From assembly GCF_007713465.1 (NCBI RefSeq), contig NZ_VMSG01000029.1, forward strand, positions 1 through 64,000: 64,000 bases of DNA. Reading direction: 5' to 3'. The stretch's first letter is position 1, and the number at the start of each line of letters is the position of its first letter. The stretch comes from Pseudomonas sp. H3(2019) (GTDB lineage Bacteria > Pseudomonadota > Gammaproteobacteria > Pseudomonadales > Pseudomonadaceae). Below the pieces are notes generated by a model. It searched no databases, had not been told where the DNA came from, and worked only from the letters and a program-made list of their open reading frames with translations. Of this stretch, positions 31,971-41,289 are shown in pieces. Made by a program: the position numbers and the translations under genes.

Positions 31971-32059
31971 CCGGTTTCTACCTTTTCGGCGGCCTCATTG
32001 CGGCCGGCTTGCTGGTTTACCTCGTCGCCGCGCTGCTGTTTCCGGAGGACTTCCTGTGA
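31967..32059 (+). CDS. kdpF: KdpF, small stabilising subunit of K+-transporting ATPase
   Basis: The 30-residue protein is a single membrane helix (FYLFGGLIAAGLLVYLVAAL) ending LFPEDFL, close to standard KdpF, which stabilises the KdpABC complex in the inner membrane. It overlaps the upstream ORF by ATGA and kdpA by GTGA, so the three are translationally coupled. Confidence 0.9.
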   Translation: MTGFYLFGGLIAAGLLVYLVAALLFPEDFL

Positions 32060-33828
32060 CTATTCAAGCCTGGATTTTACTCGGCGCCTTTCTGCTGGCG
32101 CTGGGCATTCTGGCCTGGCCCCTTGGGCGTTGGCTGACCACGGTGATGGAGGGCCGATTTGCCTTCGGTTCACGCATCGAGTCGCCGCTGTATCGCCTGG
32201 CGGGCGTCAAGCCTGAAACGCAGATGGGGTGGCTCCAGTACGCGCTCGCATTGATTCTGTTCAATGCGTTGGGGGTTCTGGTCGTTTATGCCTTGCAACG
32301 GTTGCAAGGCGTACTGCCGTTCAACCCGCAGGGGTTTGCGGCCGTCACTCCCGACTCCTCGTTCAACACCGCTTTCAGCTTCGTGACCAACACCAACTGG
32401 CAAGCCTATAGCGGCGAGTCGACGATGAGTTACCTGACGCAGATGCTCGCGCTGACGGTGCAGAACTTCCTCTCCGCCGCCACCGGCATCGTGGTGGCGG
32501 TGGCGCTGATCCGCGGGTTCGCACGCCACAGCGCGGACAGCATCGGCAACGCCTGGACCGACCTCACCCGCGTCACCTTGTGGGTGCTGCTGCCACTGTC
32601 ACTGATACTCGCGTTGTTCTTCGTCAGTCAGGGTGTGATTCAGAACCTTGACCCGTATAAAGACGTCTCGACACTGGAGGTCATGCAGTACCAGAACCCG
32701 GTGCTCAATGACGCCGGCCAGCCGACCCTCGATGCCCAGGGCAATCCGGTGACCAAGGCCGCCAGCACCGACAAGCAGACGATTGCCATGGGGCCAGTGG
32801 CCTCGCAAGAAGCGATCAAGATGCTCGGCACCAATGGCGGCGGTTTCTTCAACGCCAACTCGTCGCACCCCTACGAGAACCCAACCGCCATCACCAACTT
32901 CTTCCAGTTGCTCGCGATCTTCCTGATCCCGACCGCGCTGTGTTTCGTGTTCGGTCATGTCGTCGGTGACATACGCCAGGGCTGGGCGCTGCTGGCGACG
33001 ATGACGATCATCTTCGTGATCGCGGTGGTGGCCGTCACCCATTATGAACAGCTCGGCAATCCGCAGTTCTCAGCGCTGGGTATCGACACAGCGGCGGGCA
33101 ACATGGAGGGCAAGGAACTGCGCTTCGGTATCAGCGCCTCCAGCCTGTTTGCAGCGGTGACCACGGCGGCTTCATGCGGTGCGGTCAACGCGATGCACGA
33201 CTCGTTCACCCCACTGGGCGGTGCGGTGCCGCTGGTGCTGATGCAACTCGGTGAAGTGGTGTTCGGCGGCACCGGTTCCGGTCTGTACGGCATGCTGGTA
33301 TTCGCCATTCTCGCGGTGTTTATCGCCGGTCTGATGATCGGGCGCACGCCTGAATACCTGGGCAAGAAGATCGAAGCCTTCGAGATGAAGATGGTCGCCA
33401 TTGCGATTCTGGTGACGCCGCTGCTGGTGCTGTTCGGGACCGCCATCGCGGTCATGGCCGAGGCCGGCAAGCTGGGAATCGCCAACCCTGGCGCCCATGG
33501 TTTCTCGGAAATCCTCTACGCCTTCACCTCGGCCGCCAACAACAATGGCAGCGCCTTCGCGGGTCTGTCGGCCAATACCCCGTTCTACAACATCATGCTG
33601 GCCATCGCCTGTTGGTTTGGGCGCTTTGGCGTGATCGTACCGGTGCTCGCCGTCGCTGGCAGCCTGGCCGCGAAGAAACGCCTGGCCGTCACCGGCGGCA
33701 CGATGCCGACCCACGGGATGCTGTTCGTTGTACTGCTGATGGGCACGGTGTTGCTGGTCGGCTTGCTGAACTACGTACCGGCGCTCGCACTGGGCCCCGT
33801 CGTCGAACACCTCATGATGATCAAGTGA
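32056..33828 (+). CDS. kdpA: K+-transporting ATPase subunit A
   Basis: KdpA is the potassium-binding, channel-like subunit of the Kdp pump. The GTG start at 32056 overlaps the kdpF stop. The 590-residue length and ten or so membrane segments fit; selectivity-filter-like loops include NTNWQAYSGE (112-121), GTNGGGFFNANSSHPYENP (256-274), TTAASCGAVNAMHDSFTPLG (370-389) and SAANNNGSAFAGL (492-504). It is slightly longer than E. coli KdpA (557 residues). Confidence 0.96.
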   Translation: MTIQAWILLGAFLLALGILAWPLGRWLTTVMEGRFAFGSRIESPLYRLAGVKPETQMGWLQYALALILFNALGVLVVYALQRLQGVLPFNPQGFAAVTPDSSFNTAFSFVTNTNWQAYSGESTMSYLTQMLALTVQNFLSAATGIVVAVALIRGFARHSADSIGNAWTDLTRVTLWVLLPLSLILALFFVSQGVIQNLDPYKDVSTLEVMQYQNPVLNDAGQPTLDAQGNPVTKAASTDKQTIAMGPVASQEAIKMLGTNGGGFFNANSSHPYENPTAITNFFQLLAIFLIPTALCFVFGHVVGDIRQGWALLATMTIIFVIAVVAVTHYEQLGNPQFSALGIDTAAGNMEGKELRFGISASSLFAAVTTAASCGAVNAMHDSFTPLGGAVPLVLMQLGEVVFGGTGSGLYGMLVFAILAVFIAGLMIGRTPEYLGKKIEAFEMKMVAIAILVTPLLVLFGTAIAVMAEAGKLGIANPGAHGFSEILYAFTSAANNNGSAFAGLSANTPFYNIMLAIACWFGRFGVIVPVLAVAGSLAAKKRLAVTGGTMPTHGMLFVVLLMGTVLLVGLLNYVPALALGPVVEHLMMIK

Positions 33829-33838
33829 GACCACGAAC

Positions 33839-35917
33839 ATGACACGTAAAGCGTTCTCCTTGTTCGACCCGAAACTGATAAGTCCGGCCATGGTCGAGTC
33901 TGTACGCAAACTCAGCCCACGAATCCAGTGGCGCAACCCGGTGATGTTCGTCGTCTACATCGGCGCGATCATCACCACCGCCCTCTGGGCGCAAGCCCTC
34001 GGCGGCAAGGGTGAAGCCAGCAGCGGGTTCATCCTCGCGATTGCCTTGTGGCTGTGGTTTACCGTGCTGTTCGCCAACTTTGCCGAAGCGCTCGCCGAAG
34101 GCCGCAGCAAGGCCCAGGCGGCCTCCCTGCGGGACCTTAAAAAGCAAACCTGGGCGAAGAAACTGCGCGAACCGCACTACGGCGCCGAGTGGCAGTTGGC
34201 TCAGTCGAGCGACCTGTGCAAAGGCGATGTGGTGGTGGTTGAAGCCGGCGACCTCGCGGACTCGGTGATCCCCGCCGACGGCGAAGTGATCGAAGGCGCG
34301 GCCTCGGTGGATGAGTCGGCGATTACCGGCGAATCGGCCCCGGTGATTCGCGAGTCTGGCGGCGACTTCTCGTCGGTGACCGGCGGTACGCGGGTGCTGT
34401 CGGACTGGATCGTCGTCCGCGTGACCACCAACCCCGGCGAAACCTTCGTCGACCGCATGATTGCGATGGTCGAGAACGCCAAACGGCAAAAGACCCCGAA
34501 TGAAATCGCCCTGTCGATCCTGCTGGTCGCACTGACCATCGTGTTCCTCGGCGTGACGGTGACACTCCTGCCCTACTCCCTGTTTGGAGTCGCAGCAGCC
34601 AAATCCGGTTCGCCGGTCTCGATCACCGTGCTCATCTCGTTGTTGGTGTGCCTGATTCCCACGACCATCGCCGGGCTGCTGTCGGCGGTGGGTGTGGCGG
34701 GCATGAGCCGCATGATGGAAGCCAACGTGATCGCCACTTCCGGCCGGGCCGTGGAGGCCGCCGGTGATGTGGATGTGTTGCTGCTCGACAAGACCGGGAC
34801 CATCACCCTGGGCAACCGCCACGCCTCGGCGTTCTTGCCGGCGCCGGGCATCAAGGAGTCGGAGCTGGCGGATATCGCACAGCTTGCGTCACTGGCCGAC
34901 GAAACGCCTGAAGGGCGCAGCATCGTGGTCCTGGCCAAACAACGGTTCAACCTGCGCGAACGCGACATCACGGCGCTGCATGCACACTTCGTACACTTTT
35001 CGGCGCAGACCCGCATGAGCGGCGTCGACATGGATGACCGGCAACTGCGCAAGGGCGCCGGTGAGGCGATCCTCAAGCATGTCCACAGCCTGGGCGGACA
35101 CTTTCCGGAAGCGGTGCAAACCATCGTCGAACAAGTGGCTCAGCGCGGCAGTACGCCGCTGGTGGTCGCCGATGGGGCCAGGGTGCTGGGCGTCATCGAA
35201 CTCAAGGACATCGTCAAGGGCGGCATCAAAGAGCGCTTCGCCGAGCTGCGGCGCATGGGGATCAAGACCGTGATGGTGACGGGGGACAACCGGATCACCG
35301 CTGCCGCCATCGCCGCCGAGGCCGGTGTCGATGACTTTCTCGCGGAAGCCACACCCGAACAAAAGCTCGAACTGATCCGTAGCTATCAGGCCGAAGGCCG
35401 GCTGGTGGCCATGACCGGTGACGGCACCAACGATGCCCCGGCACTGGCGCAGGCGGATGTCGCCGTGGCGATGAACTCCGGGACTCAGGCGGCCAAGGAA
35501 GCCGGCAACATGGTCGACCTCGACAGCAACCCGACCAAGTTGATCGAGGTGGTGGAAACCGGCAAACAGATGCTGATGACCCGGGGTTCGCTGACCACGT
35601 TCTCGATTGCCAACGACATCGCCAAGTACTTCGCGATCGTGCCCGCGGCCTTTGTCAGCACCTACCCACAGCTCGCGGCACTGAACATCATGGGCCTGAC
35701 GAGCCCGAATTCGGCGGTGCTGTCGGCGGTGATTTTCAACGCGCTGATTATCATTTTCCTGATTCCCCTGGCGCTTCGAGGCGTGAAGTACCGCCCGGTC
35801 GGTGCAGCGCTGCTGCTGCGCCGCAACCTGTTGATCTACGGGTTGGGTGGGGTAATCGTTCCATTCATTGGCATAAAAGTGATCGACATGGCGTTATCCG
35901 CTGTCGGTCTGACTTGA
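33839..35917 (+). CDS. kdpB: K+-transporting P-type ATPase subunit B
   Basis: KdpB is the ATP-hydrolysing subunit. The 692 residues show TGES (164-167) of the actuator domain, CLIPTT (271-276) in the membrane, the phosphorylated D317 in DKTGTITLG, and the MTGDGTNDAPALAQADVAVA hinge. The start at 33839 follows kdpA by ten bases. All P-type signatures are intact. Confidence 0.97.
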   Translation: MTRKAFSLFDPKLISPAMVESVRKLSPRIQWRNPVMFVVYIGAIITTALWAQALGGKGEASSGFILAIALWLWFTVLFANFAEALAEGRSKAQAASLRDLKKQTWAKKLREPHYGAEWQLAQSSDLCKGDVVVVEAGDLADSVIPADGEVIEGAASVDESAITGESAPVIRESGGDFSSVTGGTRVLSDWIVVRVTTNPGETFVDRMIAMVENAKRQKTPNEIALSILLVALTIVFLGVTVTLLPYSLFGVAAAKSGSPVSITVLISLLVCLIPTTIAGLLSAVGVAGMSRMMEANVIATSGRAVEAAGDVDVLLLDKTGTITLGNRHASAFLPAPGIKESELADIAQLASLADETPEGRSIVVLAKQRFNLRERDITALHAHFVHFSAQTRMSGVDMDDRQLRKGAGEAILKHVHSLGGHFPEAVQTIVEQVAQRGSTPLVVADGARVLGVIELKDIVKGGIKERFAELRRMGIKTVMVTGDNRITAAAIAAEAGVDDFLAEATPEQKLELIRSYQAEGRLVAMTGDGTNDAPALAQADVAVAMNSGTQAAKEAGNMVDLDSNPTKLIEVVETGKQMLMTRGSLTTFSIANDIAKYFAIVPAAFVSTYPQLAALNIMGLTSPNSAVLSAVIFNALIIIFLIPLALRGVKYRPVGAALLLRRNLLIYGLGGVIVPFIGIKVIDMALSAVGLT

Positions 35918-35923
35918 GGGAGT

Positions 35924-36502
35924 ATGGCTATGTTATCTCTGCTGCGTCCGGCGTTGACCCTGCTGATTGCACTGTCACTGCTTACCGGCCTGGCCTATCC
36001 ACTGGTCACCACCGGAATCGCCAGGCTGGTCTTTCCCCATCAGGCGGCGGGTAGCCTGATCGAAAGAGACGGCAAAACTGTGGGCTCGCGGCTGATCGGT
36101 CAGGGCTTCAGTGATCCGAAGTATTTCTGGAGCCGCCCTTCCGCCACCAGCCCCATGCCCTACAACCCGCTGGCCTCGGGCGGCTCGAACCTCGGTCCGC
36201 TGAACCCGGCACTGGCGGATGCGATGAAAGGCCGCATCGACGCGTTGCACGCTGCCGATCCGGGCAACACCGCTACGGTGCCCGCCGACCTGGTCTACAG
36301 TTCCGCCAGTGGCCTTGATCCGCATATCAGCATTGCCGCGGCGCTGTACCAGGCGGGCCGGGTTTCGCGGGTGCGCAATCTGCCCGTCGACAAGGTTCGC
36401 GAGCTGATCAACCAACACGCCGAAGGCACGCTGCTCGGGTTTCTCGGCGAGCCTCGGGTCAACGTTCTGGAACTGAACCTGGCACTCGACGCCGCACATT
36501 GA
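35924..36502 (+). CDS. kdpC: K+-transporting ATPase subunit C
   Basis: KdpC is the single-span subunit that couples KdpB to KdpA. It has 192 residues with one amino-terminal membrane helix (LRPALTLLIALSLLTGLAYP) and a periplasmic domain containing GSRLIGQGFSDPKYFWSRPS and the SASGLDPHIS motif. The ATG at 35924 follows GAGGGAGT; an ATG two codons later is equally possible. It continues the operon six bases after kdpB. Confidence 0.95.
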   Translation: MAMLSLLRPALTLLIALSLLTGLAYPLVTTGIARLVFPHQAAGSLIERDGKTVGSRLIGQGFSDPKYFWSRPSATSPMPYNPLASGGSNLGPLNPALADAMKGRIDALHAADPGNTATVPADLVYSSASGLDPHISIAAALYQAGRVSRVRNLPVDKVRELINQHAEGTLLGFLGEPRVNVLELNLALDAAH

Positions 36503-36524
36503 GCGCTAACACAGGGTGGGTTTG

Positions 36525-39224
36525 ATGGCCGATGAACGTCCTGATCCGGACCAGCTACTGGCCCGGATTCGCGAAGAAGAAGCGCAGGCCAAACGCGGTC
36601 GGCTGAAGATTTTTTTCGGCGCCAGTGCCGGTGTCGGCAAGACCTACGCGATGCTCGCGGCGGCCCAGACTGCGAAGCTGCAAAACATCGATGTGCTGAT
36701 CGGCGTGGTCGAGACCCACGGCCGCGCCGAAACCCAGGCCCTGACAGAGGGCCTTGAACACCTGCCGCTCAAGCAGGTCATCGACAAAAACCGGACGCTG
36801 ACCGAATTCGACCTGGACGCCGCGCTCGCGCGTAAACCGGGCTTGATCCTGATCGACGAACTGGCTCACTCCAATATCGCAGGCTCCCGGCACCCAAAGC
36901 GCTGGCAAGACGTAGAAGAACTGCTCAGCGCCGGTATCGACGTCTGGTCGACGATGAACGTTCAGCACCTCGAAAGCCTGAACGACATTGTCGGCGGCAT
37001 CACCGGCATTCGTGTCTGGGAGACTGTGCCCGACCATGTTTTCGACAACGCCGACGAAGTGGTCATCGTCGACTTGCCACCCGACGATCTGTTGCAGCGT
37101 TTGAAGGAAGGCAAGGTCTACATGGCGCAACAGGCCGAGCGCGCGGTGCAGAACTTCTTCCGCAAGGGCAACCTGATCGCCCTGCGCGAACTGGCACTGC
37201 GCCGCACCGCCGACCGGGTCGACAGCGAGATGTTGCAGTATCGCCAGAGCGGCGCGGTGAAACCGGTGTGGGGCACCCGCGAGTCGTTGCTTGCCTGCGT
37301 TGGCCCCCACGATCAGGCCGAAAAAACCGTACGCTCGACGGCGCGCCTGGCCGCTCAGCTCAACGTGCCGTGGCACGCCGTGTATGTCGAAACCCCGGCC
37401 TTGCAGCGCCTGCCCGAGGTCAAGCGGCGTCGCGTGCTGGCAACCCTGAAACTGGCTCAGGACATGGGCGCGCAAATCTCGACCCTGGCGGGCCAGGACA
37501 TTGCCGAAACGCTGGTCAAGTACGCACGGCAGCACAACCTTTCGAAGGTCGTGCTGGGCCGTGATGAACGTCCGCGCCAACGACTCTGGCGGCGGGTGCT
37601 TGCCGATCGGATTGGTGTGCTGGGCACCGATCTTGACGTGATTCAAATCTCGCTGCCGGAGAGTCGCCGCCCACAAGCCGAGACGACCTCCACCGCCAGC
37701 GACAGCCCGATCACCTGGCGCCCCTATCTCTGGAGCGTCGCGATCTGTGCGGTGACGACCCTGCTGGCCATGCCGCTGTTCCAGGTGCTGGAACAGGCCA
37801 ATATCGTCATGCTGTTCCTGCTGGCGGTCGTCGCCGTTGCGGTGCGCTTTGGCCGTGGCCCGGCCATCATGGCGGCCTTTGTCTCGGTCGGCGCCTTCGA
37901 CTTTTTCTTTGTGGCGCCGCGTTTTTCATTCGCTATCGCCGATATCCAGTATCTGGTGACCTTTAGCGTCATGCTGGTGGTCGCCCTGGTGATCGGGCAA
38001 ATGACCGCCAGCCTGACCTATCAGGCGCGGGTGGCGCAACGGCGCGAAGACCGCATGCGCGGGCTGTACGACATGTCGCGCCTGCTGTCCGCCGCACTGC
38101 TGACCGAGCAGGTCGCGCAAATCGGTGCGCAGTTCCTGGCCGCCGAATTTGGCGCCCGGTCGGCACTGCTGGTCGCTGACGACAACAATAAACTGCTGGC
38201 GCCCATGGTCACGGGGGACGCACCGCAAGTCGACGCTGCCATTGCCCAGTGGTCGTTCGACAAAACCGAACCGGCCGGCTACGGCACCGACACCCTGCCC
38301 TCCAGCTCCACGCTCTATCTGCCCTTGTCGGCACCCATGCGGGTGCGCGGGGTCCTGGCCGTGCAACCGCGCGACTCGACCCGGCTGGCGGTGCCGGAAC
38401 AGCGTCGCCTGCTCGACACCTGCGCATCATTGCTGGCCATCTCGCTCGAACGGATTCACTACATCCATGTGGCCCAGGACACGACGGTTCAGATGGAGTC
38501 CGAGCGGTTGCGTAACTCGCTGCTCTCGGCCATCTCCCACGATTTGCGCACCCCGCTGTCGGTCATGGTCGGGCTCGCCGAAGCGCTCAAGCTGACCAGG
38601 CCGCCCCTGACCGGAGACGCCGCCGAGATCGCCACCGCGGTGGGTGAATCCGCGCTGCGCATGAACACGCTGGTCAACAACCTGCTGGACATGGCTCGCC
38701 TCGAGTCCGGCAAGGTGGTGTTGAATCGTCAGTGGCAACCCATCGAAGACGTGGTGGGCAGCGCCCTGAGAGCTATTCATCCGATTCTGGGAGAGCGTTC
38801 GGTGCAGGTTGCACTCGAGGAGGACTTGCCACCGGTGCGCATCGATGCGGTGCTGATCGAGCGCATCCTCATCAACCTGATCGAAAACGCCGTCAAATAC
38901 ACCCCGCCCGGCACCCCGATCAGTCTGGGCGCCAGCGCCACGCCCGAGAACATCGAGTTGTGGGTCGCCGATGAGGGGCCGGGATTGCCCCTCGGTCACG
39001 AAGAGGCGATCTTCAACAAGTTCATGCGCGGCAAAAAGGAAAGTTCGATTCCCGGCGTCGGTCTGGGCCTGGCCATCTGCCGGGCGATTGCCCAGGCGCA
39101 TGGCGGAACCATGCTCGGTGTTACCCGTCAGGAAGGCGGTGCGCGCTTCACCTTGCGTCTGCCCCGTGAAGAGCCGCCGAACATCGAAGCATTTTCACAG
39201 CAGGCTGACGAGGATCCATCATGA
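36525..39224 (+). CDS. kdpD: Sensor histidine kinase KdpD
   Basis: KdpD senses low K+ and osmotic or turgor signals and phosphorylates KdpE. From the ATG at 36525 it has 899 residues: the KdpD amino domain with Walker A GASAGVGKT (32-40) and LILIDELAHSN, a UspA-like domain (about 245-370), four membrane helices (about 400-500), a GAF-like region, and a kinase core with H-box AISHDLRTPLSV, N-box NLIENAVKYT and G-boxes. A start three codons upstream is possible. It overlaps kdpE by four bases. Confidence 0.95.
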   Translation: MADERPDPDQLLARIREEEAQAKRGRLKIFFGASAGVGKTYAMLAAAQTAKLQNIDVLIGVVETHGRAETQALTEGLEHLPLKQVIDKNRTLTEFDLDAALARKPGLILIDELAHSNIAGSRHPKRWQDVEELLSAGIDVWSTMNVQHLESLNDIVGGITGIRVWETVPDHVFDNADEVVIVDLPPDDLLQRLKEGKVYMAQQAERAVQNFFRKGNLIALRELALRRTADRVDSEMLQYRQSGAVKPVWGTRESLLACVGPHDQAEKTVRSTARLAAQLNVPWHAVYVETPALQRLPEVKRRRVLATLKLAQDMGAQISTLAGQDIAETLVKYARQHNLSKVVLGRDERPRQRLWRRVLADRIGVLGTDLDVIQISLPESRRPQAETTSTASDSPITWRPYLWSVAICAVTTLLAMPLFQVLEQANIVMLFLLAVVAVAVRFGRGPAIMAAFVSVGAFDFFFVAPRFSFAIADIQYLVTFSVMLVVALVIGQMTASLTYQARVAQRREDRMRGLYDMSRLLSAALLTEQVAQIGAQFLAAEFGARSALLVADDNNKLLAPMVTGDAPQVDAAIAQWSFDKTEPAGYGTDTLPSSSTLYLPLSAPMRVRGVLAVQPRDSTRLAVPEQRRLLDTCASLLAISLERIHYIHVAQDTTVQMESERLRNSLLSAISHDLRTPLSVMVGLAEALKLTRPPLTGDAAEIATAVGESALRMNTLVNNLLDMARLESGKVVLNRQWQPIEDVVGSALRAIHPILGERSVQVALEEDLPPVRIDAVLIERILINLIENAVKYTPPGTPISLGASATPENIELWVADEGPGLPLGHEEAIFNKFMRGKKESSIPGVGLGLAICRAIAQAHGGTMLGVTRQEGGARFTLRLPREEPPNIEAFSQQADEDPS

Positions 39225-39910
39225 GCGAACCGGTGCTGCGTGTTCTGCTGGTTGAGGACGAAAAGGACATTCGCCGTTTTGTACGGATGGCCCTGCAAGC
39301 CGATGGTCTGGAAGTGCATGAAGCCGAGAACTTTCAGCGCGGCCTGATCGACGCGGGAACGCGCCGGCCGGACCTGATCGTGCTGGATCTTGGCCTGCCT
39401 GACGGTGACGGCGTTGACCTCATACGGGATCTGCGCACCTGGTCAGAGGTGCCGATCATTGTCTTGTCGGCCCGTGGCGCCGAATCCGACAAGATCCTGG
39501 CCCTGGACACCGGGGCCGACGACTATCTGGTAAAACCTTTCGGCACCGGAGAACTGCTCGCGCGCGTCCGCGCCCTGTTACGCAGACGCGTGAAAGATGC
39601 CGAAAACCGCGCGATTCTGGCCTTCTCCGACATTCAAATTGATCTGGATCGACGCGTCGTGGAGCGCGCCGGCGCGCCTTTGCACCTGACGCCGCTGGAA
39701 TACCGTTTGCTGGTTCATCTGTGCTCGCACCCGGATCGGGTCCTGACGCACCTGCAACTGCTCAAAGCCGTGTGGGGCCCCTCGCACACTACCGACACGC
39801 CGTACCTTCGGGTGTTCATGGGCGGCCTGCGCAAGAAAATCGAAGCAGACCCGTCGCAGCCACGCCATCTCGTGACCGAAACCGGTGTGGGTTACCGCTT
39901 CATTCCTTGA
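39221..39910 (+). CDS. kdpE: Response regulator KdpE
   Basis: This is a 229-residue OmpR-type regulator: receiver domain with phosphorylated D56 in VLDLGLPDGDG and K in DDYLVKPF, then a winged helix (about 130-229; LTPLEYRLLVHL, TETGVGYRF). It activates the kdp operon, probably through the repeat at 31783-31801. The start overlaps the kdpD stop (ATGA). Confidence 0.95.
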   Translation: MSEPVLRVLLVEDEKDIRRFVRMALQADGLEVHEAENFQRGLIDAGTRRPDLIVLDLGLPDGDGVDLIRDLRTWSEVPIIVLSARGAESDKILALDTGADDYLVKPFGTGELLARVRALLRRRVKDAENRAILAFSDIQIDLDRRVVERAGAPLHLTPLEYRLLVHLCSHPDRVLTHLQLLKAVWGPSHTTDTPYLRVFMGGLRKKIEADPSQPRHLVTETGVGYRFIP

Positions 39911-40137
39911 ACCCTATGCGGCATGCGTTGAATTCGAATGCAGGCTTCATGCCCCGAGACCCCGTGACTACCGTTCGTCCAGGCTGAAGCGGCAGCGCTC
40001 TTTCCTCGTCTACACCTTTAGACAGGAGACCTTTCACGCTCGATCGAACAACGGGCATTTCATTCGATGGCATACGAAGCGCCATACGGAACGGCAGTAC
40101 TTCAAGCTTCGGGTTTCATTTCTCAAGGAATAGAAAA

Positions 40138-40467
40138 ATGACCACTAGCAGCAAAAACTGGCATGCATGGCTGAACGCGATGCCACCCAAACCGGATGAC
40201 TTCCACGTGGTAGGCGATGTTGAAGTTGCCAATCCGGGAGTCGAGGTCTATCTGACCATGCGAGCCCCGCAAGGCTTTAATCCGTCAATCCTCATGCTGG
40301 ATCTGCACTTGTTTCAACGGCCTGGAGTCTGGCCACAAATATTGTGCAGTGCACAGGCCAGGTACGACCGGGTAATGCCCCCCAGCGCGCCCCACTACAC
40401 CGCGGTTGACGTGTATCACAATGGCGAGCGATTGGCGTACATCGACTACATCCCCACCGTCACCTGA
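40138..40467 (+). CDS. Conserved-looking hypothetical protein
   Basis: This is a 109-residue soluble protein, MTTSSKNWHAWLNAMPPKPD, with DFHVVGDVEVANPGVEVYLT, a stretch of strands, and the end HYTAVDVYHNGERLAYIDYI. The beta-rich pattern suggests a small beta-sandwich. I do not recognise a family with certainty. The AAGGAATAGAAAA ahead of the ATG serves as ribosome binding site. The 227-base gap from kdpE shows nothing else. Confidence 0.6.
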   Translation: MTTSSKNWHAWLNAMPPKPDDFHVVGDVEVANPGVEVYLTMRAPQGFNPSILMLDLHLFQRPGVWPQILCSAQARYDRVMPPSAPHYTAVDVYHNGERLAYIDYIPTVT

Positions 40468-40604
40468 CCGGCCTGCAACTGGACACTCACGCCGTAACAC
40501 CCGGTACTAGAGGTCGCAACAAAGGCTGTGCCGGCAATGTTCGAAAAGCGCCACGTACACAAGCTCGGGAGGATCCGGAAAAACGCGGCGCTTTGTTCTT
40601 TTGG

Positions 40605-40688
40605 TTACATCGGAGAGATGGTGGCAAGCGCACCGATCACGATGGTCAATGCCAGAAATCCACCCAGAAAAATCGCCATCTTCAGCAT
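40605..40688 (-). CDS. 27-residue hydrophobic membrane peptide
   Basis: On the minus strand TTTGGAGGCCGA, a near-ideal ribosome binding site, precedes an ATG at 40688. The product MLKMAIFLGGFLALTIVIGA plus LATISPM is almost entirely one membrane helix. It is too short for standard gene calling. The strong ribosome binding site and membrane-helix composition support a real small protein of unknown function. Confidence 0.65.
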   Translation of the reverse strand: MLKMAIFLGGFLALTIVIGALATISPM

Positions 40689-40850
40689 TCGGCCTCCAAA
40701 ATTACCCGTCTGTGGTTGCAGCGTCATTGTGAGGCTCGGGCTGGATTCATTACAGAAGCAGATAGCCTGGGAAAATACGGATCAGTTCAACAGGACGGCC
40801 TCCCTGTGATCAACGGCACTGGCGACGCGACACGTCATCGGCACACCGCC

Positions 40851-40884
40851 ATTCAGCCGGTTGGGTGCGAGCGTCCGCCCGCAC
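40851..40884. repeat. 33-base direct repeat, copy 1
   Basis: ATTCAGCCGGTTGGGTGCGA then GCGTCCGCCCGCAC. The same sequence with about three changes occurs at 42883-42914, on the other side of the oxidoreductase genes. Confidence 0.6.
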
Positions 40885-40921
40885 CGACGTATCGGGCGCC
40901 ACGGCGGCGCGAATGGACGCC

Positions 40922-41221
40922 TTAATATTTCTTCATGGTGTCAGTGCCCATATCGCTCTTTTTCTCCATGCCCTCGCTCTTCATCTCGCCACCTTTCTCC
41001 ATGCTGTCTTTTTTCATGGTGGCACTCTTGGTCTTCTCGCCCTTGGTCTTGTAGTGGTGCTTGGTGGTCTTCGTGGCATTACTTTTCATTTCGTCGTTTT
41101 TCATCGTGCCCTTGTCCATCTGATCCTTGGACATGTCATTCGTATTCGCTTCAGCCGCAAACAACGGGGCGGCTACCACCAGGACTACGGCAGCAATCGC
41201 CGCAGCAATCAGCTTTTTCAT
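40922..41221 (-). CDS. Exported pentapeptide MXKDX repeat protein
   Basis: The 99-residue protein has a signal peptide (MKKLIAAAIAAVVLVVAAPL, cleaved after FAA) and a low-complexity mature part made of MxKDx-like units (DMSKDQMDKGTMKNDEMKSN, then a HHYKTKGEK bridge, then MKKDSMEKGGEMKSEGMEKK). This matches the small MXKDX repeat family, of unknown periplasmic role, with charged Met-rich repeats that could bind metal. Confidence 0.9.
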   Translation of the reverse strand: MKKLIAAAIAAVVLVVAAPLFAAEANTNDMSKDQMDKGTMKNDEMKSNATKTTKHHYKTKGEKTKSATMKKDSMEKGGEMKSEGMEKKSDMGTDTMKKY

Positions 41222-41289
41222 GTCACTACTCCTGTGCAGTTCGCGTTAAGGACAGCGGCAATGCGCCGCGTTTCAGAACAGCCGATTGC

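Noticed and set aside
32170..39101. Several long minus-strand frames across kdpA-kdpD
   Set aside because: All are shadows of the kdp genes, with typical antisense amino-acid composition.
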